The translations under genes were made by a program, and so were the position numbers. Below are positions 23,894-31,876 of a DNA stretch of 35,786 nt, piece after piece. The notes beneath the pieces were generated by a model. The model saw nothing but the letters and a program-made list of their open reading frames with translations, was not told the DNA's origin and made no database searches. The first letter of the stretch is position 1; each line of letters opens with the position of its first letter. This stretch comes from Flavobacteriaceae bacterium UBA7684 (GTDB lineage: Bacteria > Bacteroidota > Bacteroidia > Flavobacteriales > Flavobacteriaceae): contig DLGW01000025.1 of the NCBI GenBank assembly GCA_002482885.1, forward strand, positions 1 through 35,786, in the 5' to 3' direction.

Positions 23894-24943
23894 TTATATG
23901 CTTTTCAAGGCTTCAATTAATTTTTTATTTTCTTCTGGCGTTCCCACGGTAAAGCGCAAAGTGTTTTCGCACAACGGTTGCGTGGTTCTATTTCGGATGA
24001 CGATTCCTTTTTCAACCAATTGATTGTATCTTAAAGTTGCGTTATCTACTTTGGCTAAAATAAAATTAGCTTCAGATGGATAGATTACCGAAACAAAAGG
24101 CAAAGTGGCCAAGGTTTTTTCTAAGCTGACTCTTTCTTTTAAAATCGCTTGAATTTCTTGAGTGATTTTTTCAGGTTCGCTTAATCGTTGTAAGGCTCTT
24201 AATTGAGATAATTCGTTAATATTATAAGGTGGTTTGATTTTATTTAAAACTGAAACTATAGCTTCGGAAGCATATAAAATCCCCATACGAATTCCTGCCA
24301 AACCATAGGCTTTTGACAAGGTTTGTGTGATGACCAAATTCGGAAATTCTTCCAAACGTTCTAACCAGCTTTTTTTATCTGAAAAATCAATATAAGCTTC
24401 ATCAATTACAACCAAACCATTGAATTCTGTAAGTAACCTTAATACAGTTTCTTCCGAAAAAGTATTACCCGAAGGATTGTTCGGTGAACACAAAAATATC
24501 ATTTTGGTATTTTCGTCTACCGAATGTAAAATCAAATCTACATTAGGTTGAAAATCCTTATTTAACAATACTTCTCTATCTTCTACATTATTGATATTTG
24601 CCAATACTTTGTACATGCCATACGTTGGCGGTAAAGTAATTACATTGTCTTGAATGGGTTCACAAAAAGCCCTAAACAATAAATCTAACACTTCGTCACT
24701 TCCGTTTCCGATTAGGATTTGATTGGCTTGTACTGATTTTAATTTCGCTAATACGTCTTTTACATTGCGTTGTTGCGGATCAGGATAACGATTTACTCCA
24801 TTTTCAAAAGGATTTTCGTTAGCATCTAAAAAAATCATTTGCAAAGTGGCAAAATCTTTAAACTCATCTCTGGCAGATGAATAAGGTTTTAGCTTGGCTA
24901 TATTCGGGCGAACCAAACGGTTCACATCAAAATTAATTGTCAT
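23894..24943 (-). CDS. hisC: Histidinol-phosphate aminotransferase (HisC)
   Basis: The 349-residue class I/II aminotransferase has the PLP lysine K211 in TQTLSKAYGLAGIRMG, the aspartate and tyrosine of the cofactor pocket in VIDEAYIDF (179-187), and SPNNPSGN (153-160). The start LVRPNIAKLKPYSSARDEF matches HisC. It overlaps the end of hisD by 11 bases and is followed after 1 base by hisB. Confidence 0.96.
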   Translation of the reverse strand: MTINFDVNRLVRPNIAKLKPYSSARDEFKDFATLQMIFLDANENPFENGVNRYPDPQQRNVKDVLAKLKSVQANQILIGNGSDEVLDLLFRAFCEPIQDNVITLPPTYGMYKVLANINNVEDREVLLNKDFQPNVDLILHSVDENTKMIFLCSPNNPSGNTFSEETVLRLLTEFNGLVVIDEAYIDFSDKKSWLERLEEFPNLVITQTLSKAYGLAGIRMGILYASEAIVSVLNKIKPPYNINELSQLRALQRLSEPEKITQEIQAILKERVSLEKTLATLPFVSVIYPSEANFILAKVDNATLRYNQLVEKGIVIRNRTTQPLCENTLRFTVGTPEENKKLIEALKSI

Positions 24944-26228
24944 TTTTTAAGGCATTTAATCGAACCGTTACCGCATTTTTGTGGGCTTGTAAGCCTTCGG
25001 CTTCGGCCATGATTTCTATATATTTTCCTAAATTTTTAATTCCTTTTTCGGATATTTTTTGAAAAGTCATCGACTTCATAAAACTATCTAAATTTACTCC
25101 GCTATAGTTTTTAGTGTAACCATTAGTCGGTAAAGTATGATTGGTTCCCGAGGCATAATCTCCGGCACTTTCAGGAGTGTAATTGCCTAAAAATATGGAA
25201 CCAGCATTTTCAATCCCATCAATATAAAAATTATCATCCGATGTACACACAATAAAGTGTTCTGGGCCGTATTCATTGATTAATTTTAAGGCTTCTTCAT
25301 TTGATGGCATTAAAATTAACTTGGAATTTTCAATAGCTTTTTGAGCAATTTCTTTTCTTGGTAATTCTTGAATTTGAGCCTCTACTTCTTTTTCTACGGC
25401 TAACATTAATTTTTCGGAAGTAGTTACCAAAATCACCTGACTATCGGCACCGTGTTCGGCTTGCGACAATAAATCCGAAGCTATAAAAACAGGATTTGCC
25501 GTATCATCCGCTACTACTAAAACTTCTGACGGCCCTGCAGGCATGTCAATCGCCACGCCATAACGGGTAGCTAATTGTTTAGCCACGGTTACATATTGAT
25601 TACCAGGACCAAATATTTTATACACTTTAGGTACGCTTTCCGTTCCAAAAGTTAAAGCCGCAATAGCTTGAATTCCACCAGCTTTTACAATTTTATTTAC
25701 CCCACATAAATGAGCAGCAAACAAAATGGCGGGATGAATTTTACCTTCTTTATTGGGTGGCGTACACAAAATAATTTCTTTACAACCGGCTAATTTGGCG
25801 GGTATTGCTAACATCAACACGGTTGAAAATAAAGGCGCTGAACCACCCGGTATATACAATCCTACTTTTTGAATCGGGCGTTTTTCTTGCCAACATTGTA
25901 CTCCTTCGGATGTTGTAACATATAAACGCTCTGTTTTTTGTGCTATATGAAATTTTTCAATATTGGATTTTGCAATTTGTATGGCTTCTTTTAATTCCGC
26001 AGGAACTAGAGCAATCCCTTCTTTGAGTTCATCTATAGTTACCGTTACGCGTTCGCCTAAAGCAACCCCATCAAATTGTTGGGTATAGGCTTTTAAAGCC
26101 TCATCACCTTTATTTTGTATAGCTTCAAAAACCGAAAAAACAGTTCCTTCAATATCTGCAACTGTTTTCGTAGGACGTTTTAAAATTTCGTCCCACTCCG
26201 ATGGGTTTGGATTGTATATTTTTTTCAT
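24933..26228 (-). CDS. hisD: Histidinol dehydrogenase (HisD)
   Basis: The 431-residue enzyme makes histidine from histidinol in the last two oxidation steps. Family segments seen are GLYIPGGSAPLFSTVLMLA, KIFGPGNQYVTVAKQ, the zinc-site region AEHGADSQVIL, the EYGPEHFIV motif and YASGTNHTLPTNG. The length is normal. It begins 56 bases after hisG, with the gap filled mostly by an octamer repeat, and overlaps hisC by 11 bases. Confidence 0.97.
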   Translation of the reverse strand: MKKIYNPNPSEWDEILKRPTKTVADIEGTVFSVFEAIQNKGDEALKAYTQQFDGVALGERVTVTIDELKEGIALVPAELKEAIQIAKSNIEKFHIAQKTERLYVTTSEGVQCWQEKRPIQKVGLYIPGGSAPLFSTVLMLAIPAKLAGCKEIILCTPPNKEGKIHPAILFAAHLCGVNKIVKAGGIQAIAALTFGTESVPKVYKIFGPGNQYVTVAKQLATRYGVAIDMPAGPSEVLVVADDTANPVFIASDLLSQAEHGADSQVILVTTSEKLMLAVEKEVEAQIQELPRKEIAQKAIENSKLILMPSNEEALKLINEYGPEHFIVCTSDDNFYIDGIENAGSIFLGNYTPESAGDYASGTNHTLPTNGYTKNYSGVNLDSFMKSMTFQKISEKGIKNLGKYIEIMAEAEGLQAHKNAVTVRLNALKNDN

Positions 26229-26250
26229 GACTATATTTTTTTGATTTATC

Positions 26251-26281
26251 GATTAAACGATTAAACCTTAAACGATTAAAC
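26251..26281. repeat. Octamer tandem repeat in the hisG-hisD spacer
   Basis: GATTAAAC occurs at 26251-26258, 26259-26266 and 26274-26281 with a 7-base variant CTTAAAC between, i.e. four units. It begins 3 bases after the hisG stop codon on the transcribed strand. The same octamer is present after hisH. Confidence 0.85.
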
Positions 26282-26284
26282 AGT

Positions 26285-27142
26285 TTATAAAACCATTTTC
26301 TCTATCGGACAAACTAAAATACCTTCGGCTCCATGAGCTTTTAATTCGTCTATCACTTCCCAAAATTGATCTTCTTCAATTACGGTATGTACACTGCTCC
26401 AACCAGGTTCCGTTAACGGCATTACCGTTGGGCTTTTTAAAACAGGTAATATTTTGCTAATTTCTAGAATCTTTTCGTTAGGTACATTTAATAAAATGTA
26501 TTTAGCTTTTCGAGCACGCAATACCGATTGGATTCTAAATTGTAATTTATTTAAAACCAACTGGGCTTCTGCTGAAATTTTAGGAGAAGAAGCCAAAACA
26601 GCTTCACTCTTTAGAATCAACTCTACTTCTTTTAAACCATTTTTAAATAACGTACTTCCACTAGAAACGATGTCTACAATCGCATCAGCTAAACCAATAT
26701 TAGGGGCTATTTCTACAGAGCCAGAAATTTGGTGTAAATCAACTTTTACTCCTTTTGATGCAAAAAATTGATTTACGGTGTTAGGATAAGAAGTCGCTAT
26801 TCGTTTTCCTTCTAAATCTTTAACGGAGGTATAATTAAAATCTTTAGGAGTAGCTACGGAAACTTTGCATTTTGAAAAACCTAATCGTTCCACCACTTTA
26901 ATATCTTTTCCTTTTTCATGCAATAGATTATCACCAATGATGGCAATATCGATGACTCCATCAATCAAATACTGAGGAATATCTGAATTTCTTAAAAACA
27001 TGACTTCCAACGGAAAGTTCGAAGCTTCAACCTTTAATTGATCTATTCCATTATCAATAGAAATTCCACAATCTTTTAATAATTTAATGGAATCTTCATT
27101 CAATCTGCCACTCTTTTGTATGGCAATTCTAAGTTTACTCAT
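26285..27142 (-). CDS. hisG: ATP phosphoribosyltransferase, long form (HisG)
   Basis: The 285-residue enzyme starts histidine synthesis. The catalytic part is residues about 1-205 (LRIAIQKSGRLNEDSIKLL, DIAIIGDNLLHEKG, and the phosphate-binding ADAIVDIVSSGSTL). The C-terminal ACT-like regulatory domain about 212-285 (VLKSPTVMPL, WSSVHTVIEEDQFWEVID) marks the long, HisZ-independent, histidine-inhibited form. It is the first structural gene of the operon, 79 bases downstream of the leader peptide stop and behind the attenuator hairpin, so it is likely controlled by both feedback inhibition and attenuation. Confidence 0.96.
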   Translation of the reverse strand: MSKLRIAIQKSGRLNEDSIKLLKDCGISIDNGIDQLKVEASNFPLEVMFLRNSDIPQYLIDGVIDIAIIGDNLLHEKGKDIKVVERLGFSKCKVSVATPKDFNYTSVKDLEGKRIATSYPNTVNQFFASKGVKVDLHQISGSVEIAPNIGLADAIVDIVSSGSTLFKNGLKEVELILKSEAVLASSPKISAEAQLVLNKLQFRIQSVLRARKAKYILLNVPNEKILEISKILPVLKSPTVMPLTEPGWSSVHTVIEEDQFWEVIDELKAHGAEGILVCPIEKMVL

Positions 27143-27163
27143 AATTTATTTTTTAAATATAAA

Positions 27164-27190
27164 AACCCGCTTGATGTACTCAAACGGGTT
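27164..27190 (-). terminator. Attenuator terminator of the his operon
   Basis: On the minus strand AACCCG-U-UUGA, a five-base loop, UCAA-G-CGGGUU form an 11-bp stem (one U-G pair) followed by UUUAUAUUU. It lies between the His-rich leader peptide and the hisG start (22 bases from the ATG), where a regulated terminator belongs. Confidence 0.9.
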
Positions 27191-27213
27191 CTAAAATATA
27201 ACGCAACACATCA
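27172..27213 (-). promoter_or_regulatory. Predicted antiterminator pairing of the his leader
   Basis: On the minus strand TGATGTGTT (27213-27205) can pair with AGTACATCA (27180-27172), nine pairs with two wobbles. This consumes the loop and right-hand inner part of the terminator stem. The competing GGTATGATG (27217-27209) can instead pair with the His codons at about 27251-27260. This is the three-state arrangement expected of ribosome-mediated attenuation. Structure is by eye and not energy-minimised. Confidence 0.65.
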
Positions 27214-27221
27214 TACCATTA

Positions 27222-27278
27222 TTACCATGCCTGAGCAGTAACAAATAAAAGGTGATGATGATGTTTAACTAAGTTCAT
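27222..27278 (-). CDS. His operon leader peptide (attenuator)
   Basis: A short frame of 18 residues, MNLVKHHHHLLFVTAQAW, contains four consecutive histidine codons (27263-27252: CAT CAT CAT CAC). The chance of this just upstream of hisG by accident is small. In classical his attenuation the ribosome stalls at such codons when charged His-tRNA is scarce, changing downstream RNA pairing. The stop codon lies 31 bases before the terminator stem. The sequence does not resemble the enterobacterial HisL beyond the His run, so I give no symbol. No convincing promoter could be fixed upstream (a -7-like TTAATTTG lies at 27306-27299). Confidence 0.88.
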   Translation of the reverse strand: MNLVKHHHHLLFVTAQAW

Positions 27279-27388
27279 AATCTAAATTAATAACAAGGCA
27301 AATTAAACCAAAAAATGTGAAAATTAAAAATTTTAAAACTTTAAATTTTCAGATAAAAACTTTAGTTGAATATTTATTTCTTTGCCCA

Positions 27389-29368
27389 TTAATAATCAAA
27401 ATCCTCTATATCTAAAGTATCTATTACAATAGTATCTTTTTCTTGAATAAAATGAGCTGCTCTGCCCGTTAAGCGTAAAGGATTAGCATAACCAATAGTA
27501 TCCTCTGAACCAATTAATCCCCTACGAATCATTAAATTTTTAATAAAATTATGTTTTTTAACGGCAAAAGGTTTTAGGTTGCCTTGGTTATCGAATTTCC
27601 AACGGTATCTTTTTGGACTCGGAATAATTGACGCTAAAAACAAGGATTCTTTTAAACTTAAATCAAATGGTGATTTTTGAAAATAAAACTGTGCAGCTTC
27701 GCCGATTCCATATACATTCGGTCCCCACTCAATAATATTAAAATACACTTCAAACATACGGTGTTTAGAACTAATCCGTTGACTTTCTAATACATACACC
27801 AATAATATTTCTTCTAGTTTACGAGAAAGATTTTTTTCGCGAGTTAAAAAAACATTTTTAACCAATTGCATACTTATCGTACTGGCTCCTCGAGCAAATT
27901 TTTTGGTCTTAATATTTTTAATAATCGATTGCTTAAAGGCTTCGTTTACAAATCCATTATGATAGTAAAACGAAGGATCTTCGGAGGTTAATACACATTT
28001 TTTCAAATATGGAGAAATACTTTCCAAAGGTGTAAAGTGCGGATTGGACTCCCCTACGTAAACAGGACGCTGAGGAACTCCATCTTCGATGGCGCGATAC
28101 GTAAAACCACTATTCATTTTGGTTAATTCAGAAGCACCGTAATCGGTGATTTTTACTCCTTTTGCATCAACTTTAGTATCAAAAATAATATCGTTAGGTT
28201 TATTTTTATTGTACTTAAAATTCAAATGATAAGCAACTTCTCCTTCTGCTTTCATACCTACAAAATGCCCAAACAACCCACCTGGTAAAGAATTGATAAA
28301 ATCTTGAGTCTTAATCTTAGGCATTTGTAATCTAAAAGTATAAACAGTGTCTTTTTGGGCTTGATAAGATAAGTAAGGTCTTAAGGATATTTTATTTAAC
28401 TGAATGTTAGAAGTACTATCCATAGTAATAAAATCCGATCCTAATAAAAAATCATAATTGATTCCTGCATTTTTTATTTGTACATCTTTACTGGATATTC
28501 TGGGATGATTAAGACTAAGATTTACAATAGAAGCAGCTCCTTTTATGGCCAACTCACTACCACTTTTATCAATTTCTTGAATATTTAATCTTATAGAATC
28601 AAAACTAACAGCTAAGCGGTATTTGTCTTCTAAATAAGGTAATCGAACGGGTTCTTTGTACTGATTGTACAAATAAACATCAGCCTGTTCTTTTCTGGGA
28701 TTGGCTGTCCCGGCTATTTTCCAACGTTGCGAAGAATCATTGGTTATTACGTATAAATCAGAATCTACGACTTGGTCAATTATTGTTAAGTGATTGATTT
28801 GAAATGTGGTTTTTTTATCAAAATTAATGTATTTGAAAGAGACGCTTTTTAAAGACATTTCCTCGGGAACTAATCTTAAAACTTTAGAAACTAAATTATA
28901 TACTTGTTTGGAAAAGTTCTTTTTAACTGCTGATTTTTGATTTTGAGTATCTGTTTGTTTTTTTAATAAATGACTGTAATTATTTCCATTCTCGTTTTTT
29001 ATCATTTGAACAAAACCATTATGTAAACTAAGCTCATTTACTTGAACATTACCTATTAAAGCATTCCAAAAACTAATCCCGATTTTAATTTCTTGAAAAT
29101 GAAATAAGGTGTCGGATTGTTTAGGAATTAAACAGATTTCTTCTATTTTGACTTGACTAAATCCCTGAAAAGAAGCATCTTTTACAACTAATTTACTATG
29201 ATAAGTTTGTGCTGATTTTAATATTGCTTTTTGAATTACCGACTGTAAAATAGAATTTCTAAAAACAAAAAAAGAAACAATTAAAACTGCAAAAACACCC
29301 AAGAATATTATTCCCGATTTTTTAGCTTTTTTAGTTTTAAAAGGAGCAATTAATTGATGTATATTCAT
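27389..29368 (-). CDS. AsmA-like protein with GT51 peptidoglycan glycosyltransferase domain
   Basis: The 659-residue protein has one N-terminal membrane helix (about 20-38) and a long periplasmic region of beta-rich, AsmA-like character (about 55-420; KIEEICLIPKQSD, NALIGNVQVNELSLHNG). The GT51 glycosyltransferase core covers about 440-620. Catalytic motifs are E463-D464 in TSEDPSFYYHNG, RGASTISMQLVKN (493-505), RKLEE (516-520), and NIIEWGPNVYGI (544-555). No transpeptidase domain follows, so it is a monofunctional glycan polymerase of the MtgA type with an unusual N-terminal module. It is 84 bases downstream of parE. Confidence 0.85.
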   Translation of the reverse strand: MNIHQLIAPFKTKKAKKSGIIFLGVFAVLIVSFFVFRNSILQSVIQKAILKSAQTYHSKLVVKDASFQGFSQVKIEEICLIPKQSDTLFHFQEIKIGISFWNALIGNVQVNELSLHNGFVQMIKNENGNNYSHLLKKQTDTQNQKSAVKKNFSKQVYNLVSKVLRLVPEEMSLKSVSFKYINFDKKTTFQINHLTIIDQVVDSDLYVITNDSSQRWKIAGTANPRKEQADVYLYNQYKEPVRLPYLEDKYRLAVSFDSIRLNIQEIDKSGSELAIKGAASIVNLSLNHPRISSKDVQIKNAGINYDFLLGSDFITMDSTSNIQLNKISLRPYLSYQAQKDTVYTFRLQMPKIKTQDFINSLPGGLFGHFVGMKAEGEVAYHLNFKYNKNKPNDIIFDTKVDAKGVKITDYGASELTKMNSGFTYRAIEDGVPQRPVYVGESNPHFTPLESISPYLKKCVLTSEDPSFYYHNGFVNEAFKQSIIKNIKTKKFARGASTISMQLVKNVFLTREKNLSRKLEEILLVYVLESQRISSKHRMFEVYFNIIEWGPNVYGIGEAAQFYFQKSPFDLSLKESLFLASIIPSPKRYRWKFDNQGNLKPFAVKKHNFIKNLMIRRGLIGSEDTIGYANPLRLTGRAAHFIQEKDTIVIDTLDIEDFDY

Positions 29369-29401
29369 GATTTATTTATACAAATATTTTTTTTAACAGT
29401 A

Positions 29402-29409
29402 CAAAAATA
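29402..29409 (-). promoter_or_regulatory. -7 promoter element upstream of the GT51 gene
   Basis: On the minus strand TATTTTTG matches TAnnTTTG, 34 bases before the ATG at 29368. No TTG at the usual distance is seen. Confidence 0.4.
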
Positions 29410-29452
29410 GATTTTTAAATGAAATTAAGGTGTGTAGATAAATGGTTTAAAA

Positions 29453-31303
29453 CTATTCCACCACATCCAATTCTACCTTTAGATTATGTATGATAAAGTT
29501 CTGTCTTTCAGGCGTATTCTTACCCATATAAAACGAAAGTAATTGTTCTATGGAAGTAGCTTTATCTAACATTACAGGATCTAGTCGAATACTTTCTCCG
29601 ATGAAGTGGCGAAACTCATCTGGCGAAATTTCTCCTAATCCTTTGAATCGGGTGATTTCTGGTTTTGGTTTTAATTTTTCAATCGCATTTACACGCTCTT
29701 CTTCGGAATAACAGTAAATGGTTTCTTTTTTATTTCGTACCCTAAACAATGGGGTTTGTAGTATGTATAAATGACCATCTTTGATGAGTTCTGGAAAAAA
29801 TTGCAAAAAGAAGGTAATCAACAACAAACGGATGTGCATACCATCCACATCGGCATCGGTAGCAATTACAATATTGTTATATCGCAAGTTTTCCATGTCG
29901 TCTTCGATATCTAAAGCTGCTTGTAGTAAGTTGAATTCCTCGTTTTCGTACACGATTTTTTTGCTCATGCCGTAAGAATTCAAGGGCTTTCCTCTTAAAC
30001 TGAATACAGCCTGTGTATTTACATCTCGCGATTTGGTGATGGAACCCGAAGCTGAATCTCCCTCGGTAATGAACAAGGTACTTTCTAAACTGCGTGGGTT
30101 TTTAGAATCGGTTAAATGGACCCTGCAATCTCTTAGTTTTTTATTGTGAAGACTAGATTTTTTGGCTCGATCTCGAGCTAATTTTCGAATGCCCGATAAT
30201 TCTTTTCGTTCCCTTTCGGCCTGTAAAATTTTACGCAATAAGGCATCGGCGATTTCAGGATTTTTATGTAAAAAATTATCTAATTGATTTTTTACAAAAT
30301 CATTGATAAAAGTACGAACCGACGGCAAGCCGTCTCCCATTTCGGTAGAGCCTAATTTGGTTTTCGTTTGCGATTCAAACACAGGCTCCATTACTTTTAC
30401 ACTAATGGCACTTACGATTGATTTACGTACGTCTGAGGCTTCAAAATTTTTATTGTAGAATTCCTTGATGGTCTTCACAATGGCTTCACGGAAGGCGCCT
30501 AAATGCGTCCCTCCTTGAGTGGTGTTTTGTCCGTTGACAAATGAATGATATTCTTCGCTGTATTGCGTTTTACTGTGTGTGACAGCAATTTCAATATCAT
30601 CAGCTTTTAAATGAATGATTGGATATACTCGGTCTTCTTCAGCAATGTTTTCCTCTAATAAATCACGTAATCCGTAATCTGAAAAGAATTTTTCGCCATT
30701 GTAAATAATGGTTAATCCAGTGTTTAAATAGCAGTAATTTTTCAACATTTTTTCTACATATTCATTTCTGAATTTGTAGTTTTTAAAAATGGTTTCATCG
30801 GGTATAAAAGCAACTTTAGTTCCCTTACGTTTGGTAGTTTCTTCAACAGCTTCTTCTAAAACCAAACTACCTCCTGAAAATTCTGCTCCTTTTTGTTGAT
30901 TGTCTCGAACAGATTCTACTCTAAAATAAGAAGATAAAGCGTTTACCGCCTTGGTACCTACTCCATTTAATCCGACTGATTTTTTAAAAGCTAAGGAATC
31001 ATATTTACCCCCTGTATTCATTTTGGATACTACGTCCACTACTTTTCCTAAGGGAATTCCACGTCCGTAATCGCGAACGGTTACAGTTTTATCTTTAATG
31101 GTAACTTCGATTGTTTTACCCGAACCCATGACGAATTCGTCAATAGAGTTATCAATTACCTCTTTTACTAAAATGTATATACCGTCATCAGGCGAAGAAC
31201 CATCCCCCAATTTTCCGATATACATTCCAGGACGCATACGAATGTGTTCTTTCCAATCTAGGGAACGTATGTTGTCTTCGGTATATTGATTTTCTTCAAT
31301 CAT
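29453..31303 (-). CDS. parE: DNA topoisomerase IV subunit B (ParE)
   Basis: The 616-residue type IIA topoisomerase ATPase subunit has E48 and N52 in KEVIDNSIDEF, the GHKL loop GRGIP (80-84), GLNGVGTKAV (111-120), and a TOPRIM domain with E414 in FITEGDSASG and the DxD pair D483/D485 in IATDADVDGMHI. The shorter C-terminus and sequence pattern (IRSLDWKEHIRMRPGMYIGKLGDG) fit the ParE of Flavobacteria rather than GyrB. I chose the ATG at 31303 (MIEENQYTED); a frame from 31345 adds 14 residues of no family match. parC is not adjacent; a GT51 gene follows instead. Confidence 0.9.
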   Translation of the reverse strand: MIEENQYTEDNIRSLDWKEHIRMRPGMYIGKLGDGSSPDDGIYILVKEVIDNSIDEFVMGSGKTIEVTIKDKTVTVRDYGRGIPLGKVVDVVSKMNTGGKYDSLAFKKSVGLNGVGTKAVNALSSYFRVESVRDNQQKGAEFSGGSLVLEEAVEETTKRKGTKVAFIPDETIFKNYKFRNEYVEKMLKNYCYLNTGLTIIYNGEKFFSDYGLRDLLEENIAEEDRVYPIIHLKADDIEIAVTHSKTQYSEEYHSFVNGQNTTQGGTHLGAFREAIVKTIKEFYNKNFEASDVRKSIVSAISVKVMEPVFESQTKTKLGSTEMGDGLPSVRTFINDFVKNQLDNFLHKNPEIADALLRKILQAERERKELSGIRKLARDRAKKSSLHNKKLRDCRVHLTDSKNPRSLESTLFITEGDSASGSITKSRDVNTQAVFSLRGKPLNSYGMSKKIVYENEEFNLLQAALDIEDDMENLRYNNIVIATDADVDGMHIRLLLITFFLQFFPELIKDGHLYILQTPLFRVRNKKETIYCYSEEERVNAIEKLKPKPEITRFKGLGEISPDEFRHFIGESIRLDPVMLDKATSIEQLLSFYMGKNTPERQNFIIHNLKVELDVVE

Positions 31304-31384
31304 ATTTTTAAAAATTTGAATTCCCGCTAATTTAGTGTAATTCAATAAAAAATAAAATCCTTTACCATAGACTTATAAACCAAG

Positions 31385-31831
31385 TTATTCTATGGGTTCT
31401 AAAATTTCTATACGAACTTTTAATTCGCCAGCGCCTTTATTATGAGTAATCTCCATAAAAGCTTTTTTGGTTAAATCAATATGTCTGGATTTTTTATGTG
31501 GTCCTCTGTCGGTTACCACTACTTCTACCCATTTTTGATTTTTAAGATTGGTTACTTTTAAAATGGTTCCAAATGGCAGGGTTCTGTGAGCACAGGTTTG
31601 TTTGTGATTATCTAACTTTTGACCATTAGCCATTTTATTACCATGAAAACGGTCTGCATAATAAGAAGCTATTCCTTCCTTGCGAACTACTTTAACTACT
31701 TTTTTATAGTTATAAATTTCTGCTTCAATACTGTCTTTAGGGATTTTGTGTTGTGCACTGCACGACACAAACATCTGACTCATAAAAAGCCAAAAGAAAA
31801 GTAGTAATATATAGTTTTGAGTAAGTTTCAT
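31385..31831 (-). CDS. RlpA-like double-psi beta-barrel lipoprotein
   Basis: The 148-residue protein has a lipoprotein-type signal peptide (1-23, LFMSQMFVSC, cysteine near 24). An RlpA-type double-psi beta-barrel (about 50-148) has GIASYYADRFHGNKMANGQK, AHRTLPFGTILKVTN, the catalytic-type aspartate in VVVTDRGPH, and SRHIDLTKKAF. RlpA proteins are lytic transglycosylases or glycan-binding proteins at division sites; the SPOR domain of the full-length form is absent, as in many short homologues. It lies 45 bases from the ABC-F stop and directly behind a strong terminator hairpin whose right arm ends 14 bases before its ATG. Confidence 0.87.
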   Translation of the reverse strand: MKLTQNYILLLFFWLFMSQMFVSCSAQHKIPKDSIEAEIYNYKKVVKVVRKEGIASYYADRFHGNKMANGQKLDNHKQTCAHRTLPFGTILKVTNLKNQKWVEVVVTDRGPHKKSRHIDLTKKAFMEITHNKGAGELKVRIEILEPIE

Positions 31832-31844
31832 TTGAATATAAATA

Positions 31845-31872
31845 ATTAACGTAAACCGAAGTTTACGTTAAT
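31845..31872 (-). terminator. Terminator of the ABC-F gene, TTCG loop
   Basis: On the minus strand ATTAACGTAAAC, loop TTCG, GTTTACGTTAAT form a perfect 12-bp stem capped by a UUCG tetraloop, followed by TATTTATATT. It starts 5 bases after the ABC-F stop codon. Confidence 0.85.
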
Positions 31873-31876
31873 GGTT

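Noticed and set aside
27301..27388. Terminator for the GT51 gene
   Set aside because: Only AT-only pairings (GAAAATT/AATTTTC) are visible, too weak to support a call.
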